From: JAZDKP01 sp043802925
Lineage (GTDB): Bacteria; Fibrobacterota; OXYB2-FULL-49-7; JAEUSG01
Direction: 5' to 3'
Assembly (NCBI GenBank): GCA_043802925.1
Contig: JAZDKP010000270.1
Coordinates: 1-5,265, forward strand
Length of the DNA stretch: 5,265 nt
A program made the translations under genes and the position numbers. The notes under the pieces were generated by a model. That model was given only the letters and a program-made list of their open reading frames with translations, did not search any database and was not told where the DNA came from. Of the stretch, positions 1 to 5,265 are shown in pieces. The number at the start of each line of letters is the position of its first letter. Within the stretch, counting starts at the first letter, position 1.

Positions 1-94
1 GCTCACTTTACCCAAATGAAACTGTTTCTTTATACCAGACAAGAACCCCTGCCCGAGGATCTTGAAAAATCTTTCATTTTCATTTGTAATACTA

Positions 95-123
95 TTGACA
101 GATCCAGCGTATAATGATATGTT
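95..123 (+). promoter_or_regulatory. Probable sigma70-type promoter for the glycoside hydrolase operon
   Basis: A consensus -35 box TTGACA (95-100) is followed after exactly 17 bases by TATGTT (118-123), which matches four of six -10 positions. This would start transcription near 130 and give a 5' UTR of about 30 bases before ATG 163. A perfect TATAAT lies at 110-115, but only 9 bases from TTGACA and without a -35 box of its own at 16-18 bases, so I prefer the 118-123 hexamer. The start-site region carries an imperfect dyad (ATTA/TAAT at 130-142) that could be an operator; no regulator is visible in the window. Confidence 0.5.
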
Positions 124-149
124 ACTTATATTACATGTTAATCTTAAAG

Positions 150-156
150 AAAGGAG
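150..156 (+). promoter_or_regulatory. Shine-Dalgarno AAAGGAG that fixes the first gene's start at ATG 163
   Basis: AAAGGAG ends 6 bases before ATG 163, an ideal distance. A TTG at 157 in the same frame touches the Shine-Dalgarno with no spacer, so it cannot be the start served by this site. Confidence 0.8.
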
Positions 157-162
157 TTGCCA

Positions 163-2244
163 ATGCATTTGACGTGTGAAGGAAGGCAGTTTAAAATCAC
201 AGGTAATTTTCTGGAGGTGGACGAGGATGGCGTTAAATTGACACGCCTTCCCCTGGTTCCCTGGGTTGATGGAAAACCGTGTCGGGCCGGGCCATGGCGG
301 CAGGTCAACGGAAAGCATTACTCCCTGGATTTACCGGGACTCGGCCAGGCGCATCTGGCGGTACGCGAAGGACACGTCTGCTACTGGGTGGAAACGAAAC
401 GCAAACATTTTAAAAGCCTGACGTATTTTCCAAACAGCCATCCGACAAAAACGGGTTGGCATACGTTCCTCTCGGACGAACTTGACCGTTACTGGAGCCT
501 TAATGAAAACGCCGACGTGCCTCTCTCCAGCGCCTACATTGACATGCACGTGGACAAGGAGGATGGCGCCGGGATGACCGACCCCGGCGATAAGCCGCCC
601 ACCTGGATATGGAACATTCCCGCCCGGGCATTTGCCATTGAGACGCCGAAGGGATGGATGGGAATCTCAATCCCCGGACCGCTGTCGGTGGGTGTGACAA
701 GAATGACCATGCAGCACGGGACGTTCAATCTTAAATTTGAAGAGTTTCGTCCGACCGCCCGGGAATGGGGCCCGGCGCGTGTGTATTTTATTCCGGGACT
801 GCCAGATCCTTACGACGCGCTTGACCAGCATCGGCGGATATCAAAGGCCTGCGGCCTGATGCGCACGAAAATAGCAAAACATCCCAAATGGTGGAGTTAT
901 CCGACCTTCAAATGCGGGGATGAAATCTTCCGGGTGAATAACAAGCAATGGATACTGCGCGACGAAGACGGTAATTTTTCCAGCTTCTTGACAACGGACA
1001 ACTGGCTGCGCTGGATTGATCATGTCGCCAAGTATACGCGGCTGGAGGGTAATATGAACCTCCAGGTTGACCAGCTTTTCTTCCATGGTTACGGCGGCCG
1101 GCATGTCATCTCCACGCTGGGAGGACAAGAGGGATTCCGCAAGACGATAGACCAACTGCGGGACAAAGGTTTCCGGGTGGGATTGTACCTTCATCTCTAC
1201 ATGATTGACCCTACCGCCACGGACTTTCCCGCAAAGCACCCCGATGCAATCTGTAAGCCGAAGGACCCGAGCTTCAAAGTCTGGCACGGCTGCCAGGTGG
1301 GTTCCCAAAGCATGGCTTACGTGGACTGGACACATCCGGCCGGCCGTCAATACATGCTTGAACAGGTTGCATGGCGGCTCAGTAATAAGCCGGACTGCCT
1401 GAATGCCGATTGGCTGTTGCTTAACAATAACCTTGGGGTTGACCCCCGCAAGTGGACCTTTTATGATCCGGACTGGGGCACCGGCGACCTGATGAGCATG
1501 AAGGCGACAAAGCTGGTCTACGAGTATGCCAAGAAGATTAAGCCTGGCTGCTACGTGCGCCGTCAGTCTCCGGGAGATCCGTATATGCAGCCTTATTGCG
1601 ATCAGGCAAACCTGTGCGAGGAATGGAACGGCCAGACAACCGCCTGGTATAAACGGGCCCATATCGCCACGCGTGTTCTGGACAACGTGATCTTCCATAC
1701 CGACGCGTGGTTTGTAACCCTCACGAAACTTACGGAATACTATTTTGCGCTGGCGGCGATATGTCCGCCGGAGAATGAGTCGGTCGCCCACGCCATTCAC
1801 CCTTATATTAACTGGCGGCCGATGCGGTCAAAGGATTATGGACGGATCCGTGCCGGGATGCAGACCTACATGAACGCGCCGGTGCGCAAGGGAGACGAAT
1901 GCCGCGTTAATTTCAAGGCTCCGGACGAACTGGAAATCTGGCGCAAGCACAGTGCCGGGCCGCTTGCCGGATGGTATGCCGCGATTGCCCTTCATAAGCG
2001 GTGTTTCGTAACCTACAGCGAGCGTGAAGCAAGGGTTGCCGCGTCGCAGGAAAGGCGGGTTACTGTGCCGCTGCCGCCCGGTGCTCGTCTGCACTCAGTC
2101 AAAGCAGTTCCCCACGAGGGAAAAGCGTATCCTTACAAATATGAGCAACCGGCCGCTGGAGAAGAACAATCCATAACATTATGGGTTCCGGACTCCGGAG
2201 AAAGTGTCATGTATATACAGATTAATTATGATCTAGCGAAATGA
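163..2244 (+). CDS. Glycoside hydrolase-like protein, clan GH-D (GH31/GH36-like) TIM barrel
   Basis: A 693-residue protein starting at ATG 163. No signal peptide or membrane segment is visible, so it is probably cytoplasmic. The layout resembles GH31/GH36 enzymes: an N-terminal beta-rich region (about 1-220), a TIM barrel (about 240-560) and a C-terminal beta domain (about 590-693). Barrel landmarks are VDQLFFHGYGG (302-312), the strand GFRVGLYLHLY (336-346), VDWTHPAGRQY (from 387), which resembles the 'DFTNPEAR' segment before the GH31 nucleophile strand, and LNADW with Asp416 in the nucleophile position. RRQSPGDPYMQPYCDQANL follows, with Asp480 placed like the GH31 acid/base; Glu486 and Glu487 are nearby. 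The two catalytic assignments are inferred by eye, not aligned. The expected role is release of a glycosyl unit, substrate unknown. Its stop overlaps the next gene's ATG (ATGA), so the two are translationally coupled. It is divergent enough that a non-catalytic or new family member is possible. Confidence 0.65.
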   Translation: MHLTCEGRQFKITGNFLEVDEDGVKLTRLPLVPWVDGKPCRAGPWRQVNGKHYSLDLPGLGQAHLAVREGHVCYWVETKRKHFKSLTYFPNSHPTKTGWHTFLSDELDRYWSLNENADVPLSSAYIDMHVDKEDGAGMTDPGDKPPTWIWNIPARAFAIETPKGWMGISIPGPLSVGVTRMTMQHGTFNLKFEEFRPTAREWGPARVYFIPGLPDPYDALDQHRRISKACGLMRTKIAKHPKWWSYPTFKCGDEIFRVNNKQWILRDEDGNFSSFLTTDNWLRWIDHVAKYTRLEGNMNLQVDQLFFHGYGGRHVISTLGGQEGFRKTIDQLRDKGFRVGLYLHLYMIDPTATDFPAKHPDAICKPKDPSFKVWHGCQVGSQSMAYVDWTHPAGRQYMLEQVAWRLSNKPDCLNADWLLLNNNLGVDPRKWTFYDPDWGTGDLMSMKATKLVYEYAKKIKPGCYVRRQSPGDPYMQPYCDQANLCEEWNGQTTAWYKRAHIATRVLDNVIFHTDAWFVTLTKLTEYYFALAAICPPENESVAHAIHPYINWRPMRSKDYGRIRAGMQTYMNAPVRKGDECRVNFKAPDELEIWRKHSAGPLAGWYAAIALHKRCFVTYSEREARVAASQERRVTVPLPPGARLHSVKAVPHEGKAYPYKYEQPAAGEEQSITLWVPDSGESVMYIQINYDLAK

Positions 2245-3593
2245 AGAGATTATTAAGTCGGTTGCAAAAGTCCTGTGGACGCGACGAAGCGCGTCCCTCC
2301 ACGGTTGCGATGGAGGGCCACGTTTCATCGTGGCCGTCTTTTCTTTCTTGCCTGCCGATAGGGCGGAAATGGGAACCTTCCGTGCAACAACACGTGGAGT
2401 CCATTTTCGCGGGTCTTCCCGAACGCATCCGGGTGGAAATGTTGGAGCCGGCCTTCACTGAGCCGGAAGTTCTTCAGCGTGTGGAAAAGATAACGGGGAT
2501 GAATTCGGATTTGCTCTTGTGCGTTGCGATCCACGGGGCGTCCGCGCGGGCCTTGACGCTTGCGGTCGTGAAATCACAGCTTCCCGCCGTCCTCTGGTGC
2601 CATGACCAGGCGCACTCGCTTGCATCTTCGGCGTTGGCTTCGGAGGCGCTGCGCCAGCTTTGTCACCCGCATATCCTGTTGCATGGTAAAGTTGAGAAAG
2701 TTACCCGGGAACTTGGCGTGGCGGCCTACGCCGCCGCGGCAAAACACCGGTTGAGCACGGCCCGCATCGGACAGCTTGGCCTGACCCATTTTAACCTCAT
2801 CAGCGCGGCCGTCAATCCACTCCTCCTGCAGGCGCGGTTCGGAACATGGGTGGTCCCGCTGGCGCTTGAGGCATTCCGTTCCGCGCGGAAACATATTGAT
2901 CCCGCACGCATCGTCAAAAGAGTCGCGGATATCCATTCCGCTTATGACGTGGATGTGGAGCAAGGTCTTCTTGAACAGGTCGCGGGTGTTCAGCTGGCCA
3001 TTGAGGAACTTGGTGATTTTCATCGGCTGGACGCAATCGCAGTAAATTGCTGGAATGAGATTGTGCCGGATACCGGCGTATCGCCCTGCTTGGGTTTCGC
3101 GGGAGGATCGTATCGTGTTGTTTGCGAGAGTGACTTGGCAGCGGCCGTAACGATGCTGGCCGGAGAGGCGCTGTGCGGAAACCCGGGTTATGTGGGGGAT
3201 TTCTGCAGCTTTGATGAAGAAACCGGAACGGCGAAACTGTTGCACTGCGCAGGTTATTCCGACCTTCATGCGGGTTGCCAGCGCATGAAAATTGTCCGCC
3301 AGGTCTGTCCCGCGGGACAGAAAGGCTCGGTAGTGGCGTGTCGGCCGATACTGCCGGAAGGTCCGGCGGTATGCGTCCAGCTTCACGGAAAGGAACTGGA
3401 TTTATTGCACCTTCGCCGATGCCAGATTCTGCGCACGGAATTCCCGGAACAGATGCAGGTGGACGTTCAGATCGAAGGCGACAAAGGCGGATTCATCCGG
3501 GAAGCCGCTGGTAACCATTATGTGATTTTCCCGGGTGATACGGAAAATGCCTGGCGGACCTGGGCGCAGTGGTCAATGATACAGGTGCATTAG
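2241..3593 (+). CDS. L-fucose/L-arabinose isomerase-like protein with repeat-derived N-terminus
   Basis: A 450-residue protein of the FucI/AraA isomerase superfamily, whose members interconvert aldoses and ketoses using a metal ion. Visible family features are the N-terminal strand LPIGRKW (38-44), and in the C-terminal half VNCWNEI (268-274), SPCLGFA, VVCESDLAAA (Glu296, Asp298), GNPGYVGDF (Asp320), LLHCAGYSDLH (His335, His343) and GNHYVIFPGD (His426). Glu296, Asp320 and His426 are the likely metal or catalytic positions by analogy with FucI; relatives as I recall them often have HH where this protein has HY. The substrate cannot be told from the sequence. ATG 2241 overlaps the upstream stop and has no clear Shine-Dalgarno, so translation is probably coupled. 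Residues 13-32 are encoded by a palindromic element (2277-2335), and family-like sequence begins only after it. ATG 2310 (residue 24) is an alternative start but lies inside the element. Confidence 0.72.
   Translation: MKRLLSRLQKSCGRDEARPSTVAMEGHVSSWPSFLSCLPIGRKWEPSVQQHVESIFAGLPERIRVEMLEPAFTEPEVLQRVEKITGMNSDLLLCVAIHGASARALTLAVVKSQLPAVLWCHDQAHSLASSALASEALRQLCHPHILLHGKVEKVTRELGVAAYAAAAKHRLSTARIGQLGLTHFNLISAAVNPLLLQARFGTWVVPLALEAFRSARKHIDPARIVKRVADIHSAYDVDVEQGLLEQVAGVQLAIEELGDFHRLDAIAVNCWNEIVPDTGVSPCLGFAGGSYRVVCESDLAAAVTMLAGEALCGNPGYVGDFCSFDEETGTAKLLHCAGYSDLHAGCQRMKIVRQVCPAGQKGSVVACRPILPEGPAVCVQLHGKELDLLHLRRCQILRTEFPEQMQVDVQIEGDKGGFIREAAGNHYVIFPGDTENAWRTWAQWSMIQVH
2277..2335. repeat. Compound palindromic (REP-like) element, three adjacent hairpins, inside a coding region
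   Basis: Three hairpins lie back to back. Hairpin 1 is GGACGCG (2277-2283) with CGCGTCC (2290-2296), loop ACGAAG. Hairpin 2 is CTCCA (2297-2301) with TGGAG (2311-2315), loop CGGTTGCGA. Hairpin 3 is GGCCACG (2316-2322) with CGTGGCC (2329-2335), loop TTTCAT. The whole unit is also a near palindrome: the left 25 bases match the reverse complement of the right 25 at 19 positions. Two of the mismatch pairs are compensatory (A-T versus C-G, and G-C versus A-T), so both outer stems stay perfect. It is read through in frame by the isomerase-like gene. No second copy is visible in this window, so 'dispersed repeat' is an inference from the architecture. Confidence 0.75.
3304..3321. repeat. Perfect 18-bp palindrome inside the isomerase-like gene
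   Basis: TCTGTCCCG (3304-3312) is followed directly by its exact reverse complement CGGGACAGA (3313-3321), with no spacer. It encodes part of the VCPAGQK segment of the C-terminal domain. It may be a protein-binding site or simply a chance result of codon choice; nothing nearby decides. Confidence 0.4.
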
Positions 3594-3664
3594 AGTAAAT
3601 CTGGATCCGTGAATTTTCAAACATTAATGCTATGAAAAAATTAATACTTGGCGGTCAGAGCGGG

Positions 3665-3669
3665 GGAGG
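3665..3669 (+). promoter_or_regulatory. Shine-Dalgarno GGAGG that fixes the third gene's start at ATG 3677
   Basis: GGAGG lies in a purine-rich run 7 bases before ATG 3677. The longer in-frame start at ATG 3632 has only AT-rich sequence upstream, and its 15 extra residues include a glycine-rich stretch that is really the translated Shine-Dalgarno region. Confidence 0.7.
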
Positions 3670-3676
3670 GAAAGGG

Positions 3677-4759
3677 ATGAATATCCCGCTTTCGCAGAGG
3701 CTTGAAAGGCTGACAGCATGGTTTCACCGTGAGAATGACAGGCCCCTGTTGGGTTTTTATCTGGGGCCGCAGTATCCGTTGCATCTATTCCAGGGATGCC
3801 ACCGAAACCTCCCCGACGGGGTGATAAAGCCGGAGAATGTTGTCGTGGCCGACTATCTTGACGACTACGAGCGGCTGTATCAGTGCTACGAAAACACAGG
3901 CGGAGACCTTGTCTGGGCTAATACGCCGTTTTTCGGATTGCCGTGGGTGGAGGCGGCCCTGGGCTGTACGGTAATTGCCGACCACCAGACAGGTTCAACT
4001 CGCAGCGAACCTCCGGCGGAGTTTGCCGAACATCCTGTAGTTCCGGAATTTTCCGCTGACAATCCATGGGTGAAAAAAATGCTGGAATTCATCCCTGCCT
4101 TGCAGGAACACAGCCATGGCCGGTACCCGGTCGGCGTGACGCTGATGCGGGGCATATCGGATTTATTATCGGCGCTTTACGGCGGCGATAAATTCGTTAT
4201 GCGCATGTTTGATAATCCGGATGAGGTACAAGCGGCGGCAGGAAGGCTTACCGATTTCTGGATTGCGTTCGGAAAGTGCATGTTGGACCGGGTACCGTTG
4301 TTTCACGGCGGCACGGGCGCGTTTTTTTACAGCGTTTGGTGTCCCGGAAAAACCATCTGGCTTCAGGAAGACGCATCGGCGCTGCTCTCGCCGGATTTGT
4401 ACGAACGATTTATTTTTCCGTGCGATCAGCGCATAGCGCGTGCGTTTGAACACAGCGTTATCCACCTCCATCCCGCACGGTTTATGCCCGTTGATTTCCT
4501 GCTGGAGAGCGATATCAACGTGATTGAGATTCACGTTGACAAGGGTGGACCAAGCGCCCGGCAACTGTTTGACACCCACCTGAAGGTGCTCGCCCGCAAA
4601 CCCCTCATGGTCTGGGGCGACTTGACAGCGGATGATTTTGACTTCATCATGGGGCATCTTCCGCCCAAAGGTCTTCTTGTCAATACCGCTGTTGATTCCA
4701 GTGATCAAGCGCAGGTATATTGGGATAAGTTCACAAATATTTTTTTAAAAAATCGTTGA
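3677..4759 (+). CDS. Uroporphyrinogen decarboxylase (URO-D) superfamily protein, function unknown
   Basis: A 360-residue protein of about the usual length for the URO-D/methyltransferase superfamily. Its N-terminus (LSQRLERLTAWFHRENDRPLLGFYLG) resembles that family's opening helix and first strand. Further landmarks are NTPFFGLPWVEAALGC (82-97), QEDASALLSPDLYERFIFP (from 230; Glu231, Asp232) and VIHLHPARF (His263, His265), where corrinoid methyltransferases such as MtaA carry an H-x-C zinc motif. The haem-pathway RQAGRY motif is absent, so this is not HemE. No cysteine follows His263, so methylcobamide transfer by the usual zinc site is unlikely. It lies 83 bases after the isomerase-like gene with no terminator between, so it is probably in the same operon and linked to sugar or glycoside metabolism. 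Its reaction cannot be named. I saw no signal peptide or membrane segment. Confidence 0.75.
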   Translation: MNIPLSQRLERLTAWFHRENDRPLLGFYLGPQYPLHLFQGCHRNLPDGVIKPENVVVADYLDDYERLYQCYENTGGDLVWANTPFFGLPWVEAALGCTVIADHQTGSTRSEPPAEFAEHPVVPEFSADNPWVKKMLEFIPALQEHSHGRYPVGVTLMRGISDLLSALYGGDKFVMRMFDNPDEVQAAAGRLTDFWIAFGKCMLDRVPLFHGGTGAFFYSVWCPGKTIWLQEDASALLSPDLYERFIFPCDQRIARAFEHSVIHLHPARFMPVDFLLESDINVIEIHVDKGGPSARQLFDTHLKVLARKPLMVWGDLTADDFDFIMGHLPPKGLLVNTAVDSSDQAQVYWDKFTNIFLKNR

Positions 4760-4784
4760 CAAGACACGGTTGTATTGGTAAAAA
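4756..4784 (+). promoter_or_regulatory. Candidate promoter for the ilvB leader
   Basis: TTGACA (4756-4761) overlaps the stop codon of the preceding gene. After 17 bases comes TAAAAG (4779-4784), four of six -10 matches, preceded by the TG of an extended -10 (4776-4777). The predicted transcript start near 4791 would place ATG 4792 at the very 5' end, which fits the lack of a Shine-Dalgarno before it. A rival pair, TTGGTA (4775-4780) with GATAAT (4798-4803), would start the transcript downstream of that ATG. Confidence 0.4.
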
Positions 4785-4791
4785 GACAACT

Positions 4792-4893
4792 ATGAAGGAT
4801 AATTCTTCCATCGTGCGGTTGGATCGGGCAGGGCTACGGGCGGCTGGGGCGCTTGTAGTTTTGCGCGCCACGGTGGGGGAAACGGACAGATAA
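4792..4893 (+). CDS. Putative ilvB attenuation leader peptide (33 residues)
   Basis: This small ORF runs from ATG 4792 to TAA 4891-4893 and encodes 33 residues. It contains the branched-chain run LVVL at residues 21-24 (codons CTT GTA GTT TTG, 4852-4863), with isolated Ile-Val at 7-8 and Val28. Leader peptides of ilvB operons, such as E. coli IvbL and the short leader of corynebacterial ilvBN, carry runs of Val/Leu codons where a ribosome stalls when the charged tRNAs are scarce. Here the run sits just upstream of a possible antiterminator segment, and the stop codon is 29 bases before the terminator stem. Overall Leu/Val/Ile content (9 of 33) is not far above average, so the case rests on the clustered run and its position. 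No good Shine-Dalgarno is visible; leaderless initiation is possible. Confidence 0.45.
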   Translation: MKDNSSIVRLDRAGLRAAGALVVLRATVGETDR

Positions 4894-4932
4894 AGCGGAT
4901 AACGCAGAATCTGTGAATGGTTAAACCCGCCG
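4870..4932 (+). promoter_or_regulatory. Putative antiterminator helix of the ilvB attenuator
   Basis: ACGGTGGG occurs at 4870-4877 and again at 4939-4946, where it is part of the terminator's 3' arm. The upstream copy CGGTGGG (4871-4877) can therefore pair with CCCGCCG (4926-4932), the terminator's 5' arm, making seven pairs including one G-U, and so exclude terminator formation. Between them is a self-contained hairpin: ACAGAT (4886-4891) with ATCTGT (4909-4914), plus inner GCG/CGC (4895-4897 with 4903-4905), which includes the leader stop codon. A further short hairpin, GGCGC (4848-4852) with GCGCC (4865-4869), has the LVVL codons in its loop. I see no upstream segment that would clearly sequester CGGTGGG, so termination would depend on a ribosome at the stop codon masking it. 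Confidence 0.42.
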
Positions 4933-4958
4933 AAAAAAACGGTGGGTTTTTTATTTTT
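4923..4958 (+). terminator. Intrinsic terminator, possibly the ilvB attenuator
   Basis: Stem AAACCCGCCG (4923-4932) pairs with CGGTGGGTTT (4940-4949) over ten positions with one G-U, enclosing a loop of seven A residues. A T-rich tract (4947-4958, interrupted by one A) follows. It ends 50 bases before the ilvB start. It may end transcripts from the upstream operon, since nothing else does, and may also act as a conditional terminator for ilvB. Confidence 0.85.
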
Positions 4959-4966
4959 GGTATGAT
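4958..4966 (+). promoter_or_regulatory. Weak candidate extended -10 promoter directly upstream of ilvB
   Basis: TGG followed by TATGAT (4961-4966) fits the extended -10 pattern TGnTATAAT with one mismatch, right after the terminator T-tract. No acceptable -35 box lies 16-18 bases upstream. If real, it would let ilvB be expressed independently of the terminator and would weaken the attenuation model. Confidence 0.25.
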
Positions 4967-5008
4967 ATAAACAACAAATTACAGATTGAAATTGGAATGG
5001 GGGATTAT

Positions 5009-5265
5009 ATGCGCACCGGTGTTGAATGTTTGATGGACGGATTGAAAAAAGCGGGCGTGAAAACCATATTTGGACTGCCGGGCGGGGCGGTTCTGGATAT
5101 TTTCAGCAAAATATATCACGCTCCGTTTGAATTTATCCTTGTCCGGCACGAGCAGGGCGCCACCCACATGGCCGACGGCTATGCGCGCGCAACCGGCAAG
5201 GTGGGCTGTTGCCTGGCCACTTCCGGCCCGGGAGCGACGAATACCGTGACCGGGTTGGCCAATGC
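5009..5265 (+). CDS. ilvB: Acetolactate synthase, large (catalytic) subunit, 5' part
   Basis: The first 85 codons of a thiamine-diphosphate enzyme; the window ends inside the gene. Acetolactate synthase condenses two pyruvates, or pyruvate with 2-oxobutyrate, in the first common step of valine, leucine and isoleucine synthesis, and works with a small regulatory subunit that is not seen here. The N-terminal PYR domain shows IFGLPGGAVLDIF (20-32), RHEQGATHMADGYARATGKV (46-65) with Glu48 as the conserved cofactor-activating glutamate, and TSGPGATN (71-78). These strings favour IlvB over other family members such as glyoxylate carboligase or pyruvate oxidase. ATG 5009 is chosen because GGGGGA (4999-5004) sits 4 bases upstream; ATG 4997 in the same frame is an alternative that would add four residues. 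The gene is preceded by a leader with attenuator features. Confidence 0.9.
   Translation, partial: MRTGVECLMDGLKKAGVKTIFGLPGGAVLDIFSKIYHAPFEFILVRHEQGATHMADGYARATGKVGCCLATSGPGATNTVTGLAN

Noticed and set aside
1..114. Open plus-strand frame from the window edge to TAA at 112-114 (37 codons), possibly the tail of an upstream gene
   Set aside because: The peptide matches nothing I recognise, it runs through the promoter -35 box in AT-rich DNA, and a minus-strand frame is equally open there. A real gene end cannot be excluded without more upstream sequence.
157..162. TTG start two codons before ATG 163
   Set aside because: It abuts the Shine-Dalgarno AAAGGAG with no spacer; ATG 163 has the correct 6-base spacing.
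841..1800. Long minus-strand open frame (319 codons) opposite the glycosidase gene
   Set aside because: It is a shadow of the coding strand: no family motifs are recognisable in its translation, and it lies wholly within a gene with clear protein-family structure.
2574..3386. Minus-strand open frame (270 codons) opposite the isomerase-like gene
   Set aside because: Shadow frame; the plus strand carries the recognisable FucI-type motifs.
3632..3676. Longer start (ATG 3632) for the URO-D-like gene
   Set aside because: There is no ribosome binding site, and the extra 15 residues are not family-like and include the translated GGAGG region of the better start at 3677.
4739..4753. ATTTTTTTAAAAAAT at the end of the URO-D-like gene as a terminator
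   Set aside because: It is only an A/T self-complement with no GC stem; the real terminator is at 4923-4958.
4775..4803. Alternative promoter TTGGTA, 17-bp spacer, GATAAT
   Set aside because: A plausible hexamer pair, but it would start transcription near 4810, after the leader ATG, and its -35 box is weaker than TTGACA at 4756. It would instead imply a short untranslated RNA ending at the terminator, which I cannot exclude.
4810..4958. T-box or other known riboswitch before ilvB
   Set aside because: No T-box sequence (AGGGTGGNACCGCG) and no recognisable SAM, TPP, glycine or cobalamin riboswitch core is present.

Overview
The window holds three same-strand genes that look like a carbohydrate-catabolism operon, followed by a regulatory intergenic region and the 5' end of an acetolactate synthase gene (ilvB). 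The organism is bacterial. The mix of a divergent clan GH-D-like glycosidase, an L-fucose/L-arabinose isomerase-like protein and a uroporphyrinogen-decarboxylase-like (URO-D-like) protein, plus a GC-rich compound palindromic repeat, reminds me of the Lentisphaerae/Kiritimatiellota/Verrucomicrobia side of the PVC group. That placement is an inference from gene types only.

Layout. Bases 1-162 are AT-rich and hold a sigma70-like promoter (TTGACA, 17-bp spacer, TATGTT) and a strong Shine-Dalgarno that places the first start at ATG 163. Bases 163-2244 encode a 693-residue TIM-barrel glycoside hydrolase-like protein. Its stop overlaps (ATGA) the start of a 450-residue FucI/AraA-like isomerase (2241-3593). 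The 5' end of that second gene contains a three-hairpin palindromic element (2277-2335) that is translated as part of the protein. After 83 bases without clear signals, a 360-residue URO-D-superfamily protein (3677-4759) completes the cluster. The start of this third gene is moved downstream of the longest possible start because only ATG 3677 has a ribosome binding site.

Bases 4756-5008 look like a transcription-attenuation leader. They contain a promoter-like sequence, a 33-codon leader ORF with a Leu-Val-Val-Leu run, an upstream copy of the terminator's 3' arm that could act as an antiterminator, an intervening hairpin, and an intrinsic terminator 50 bases before the ilvB start. ilvB (5009 to the window end) carries the N-terminal thiamine-diphosphate-binding motifs of acetolactate synthase and is cut by the window edge.

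How they work together. I infer that the first gene releases a sugar from a glycan or glycoside and the isomerase-like protein interconverts an aldose and a ketose. The URO-D-like protein has an unknown role; it lacks the cysteine ligands of the corrinoid methyltransferases in that superfamily. ilvB is functionally unrelated (branched-chain amino acid synthesis) and appears to be controlled separately by its own leader.
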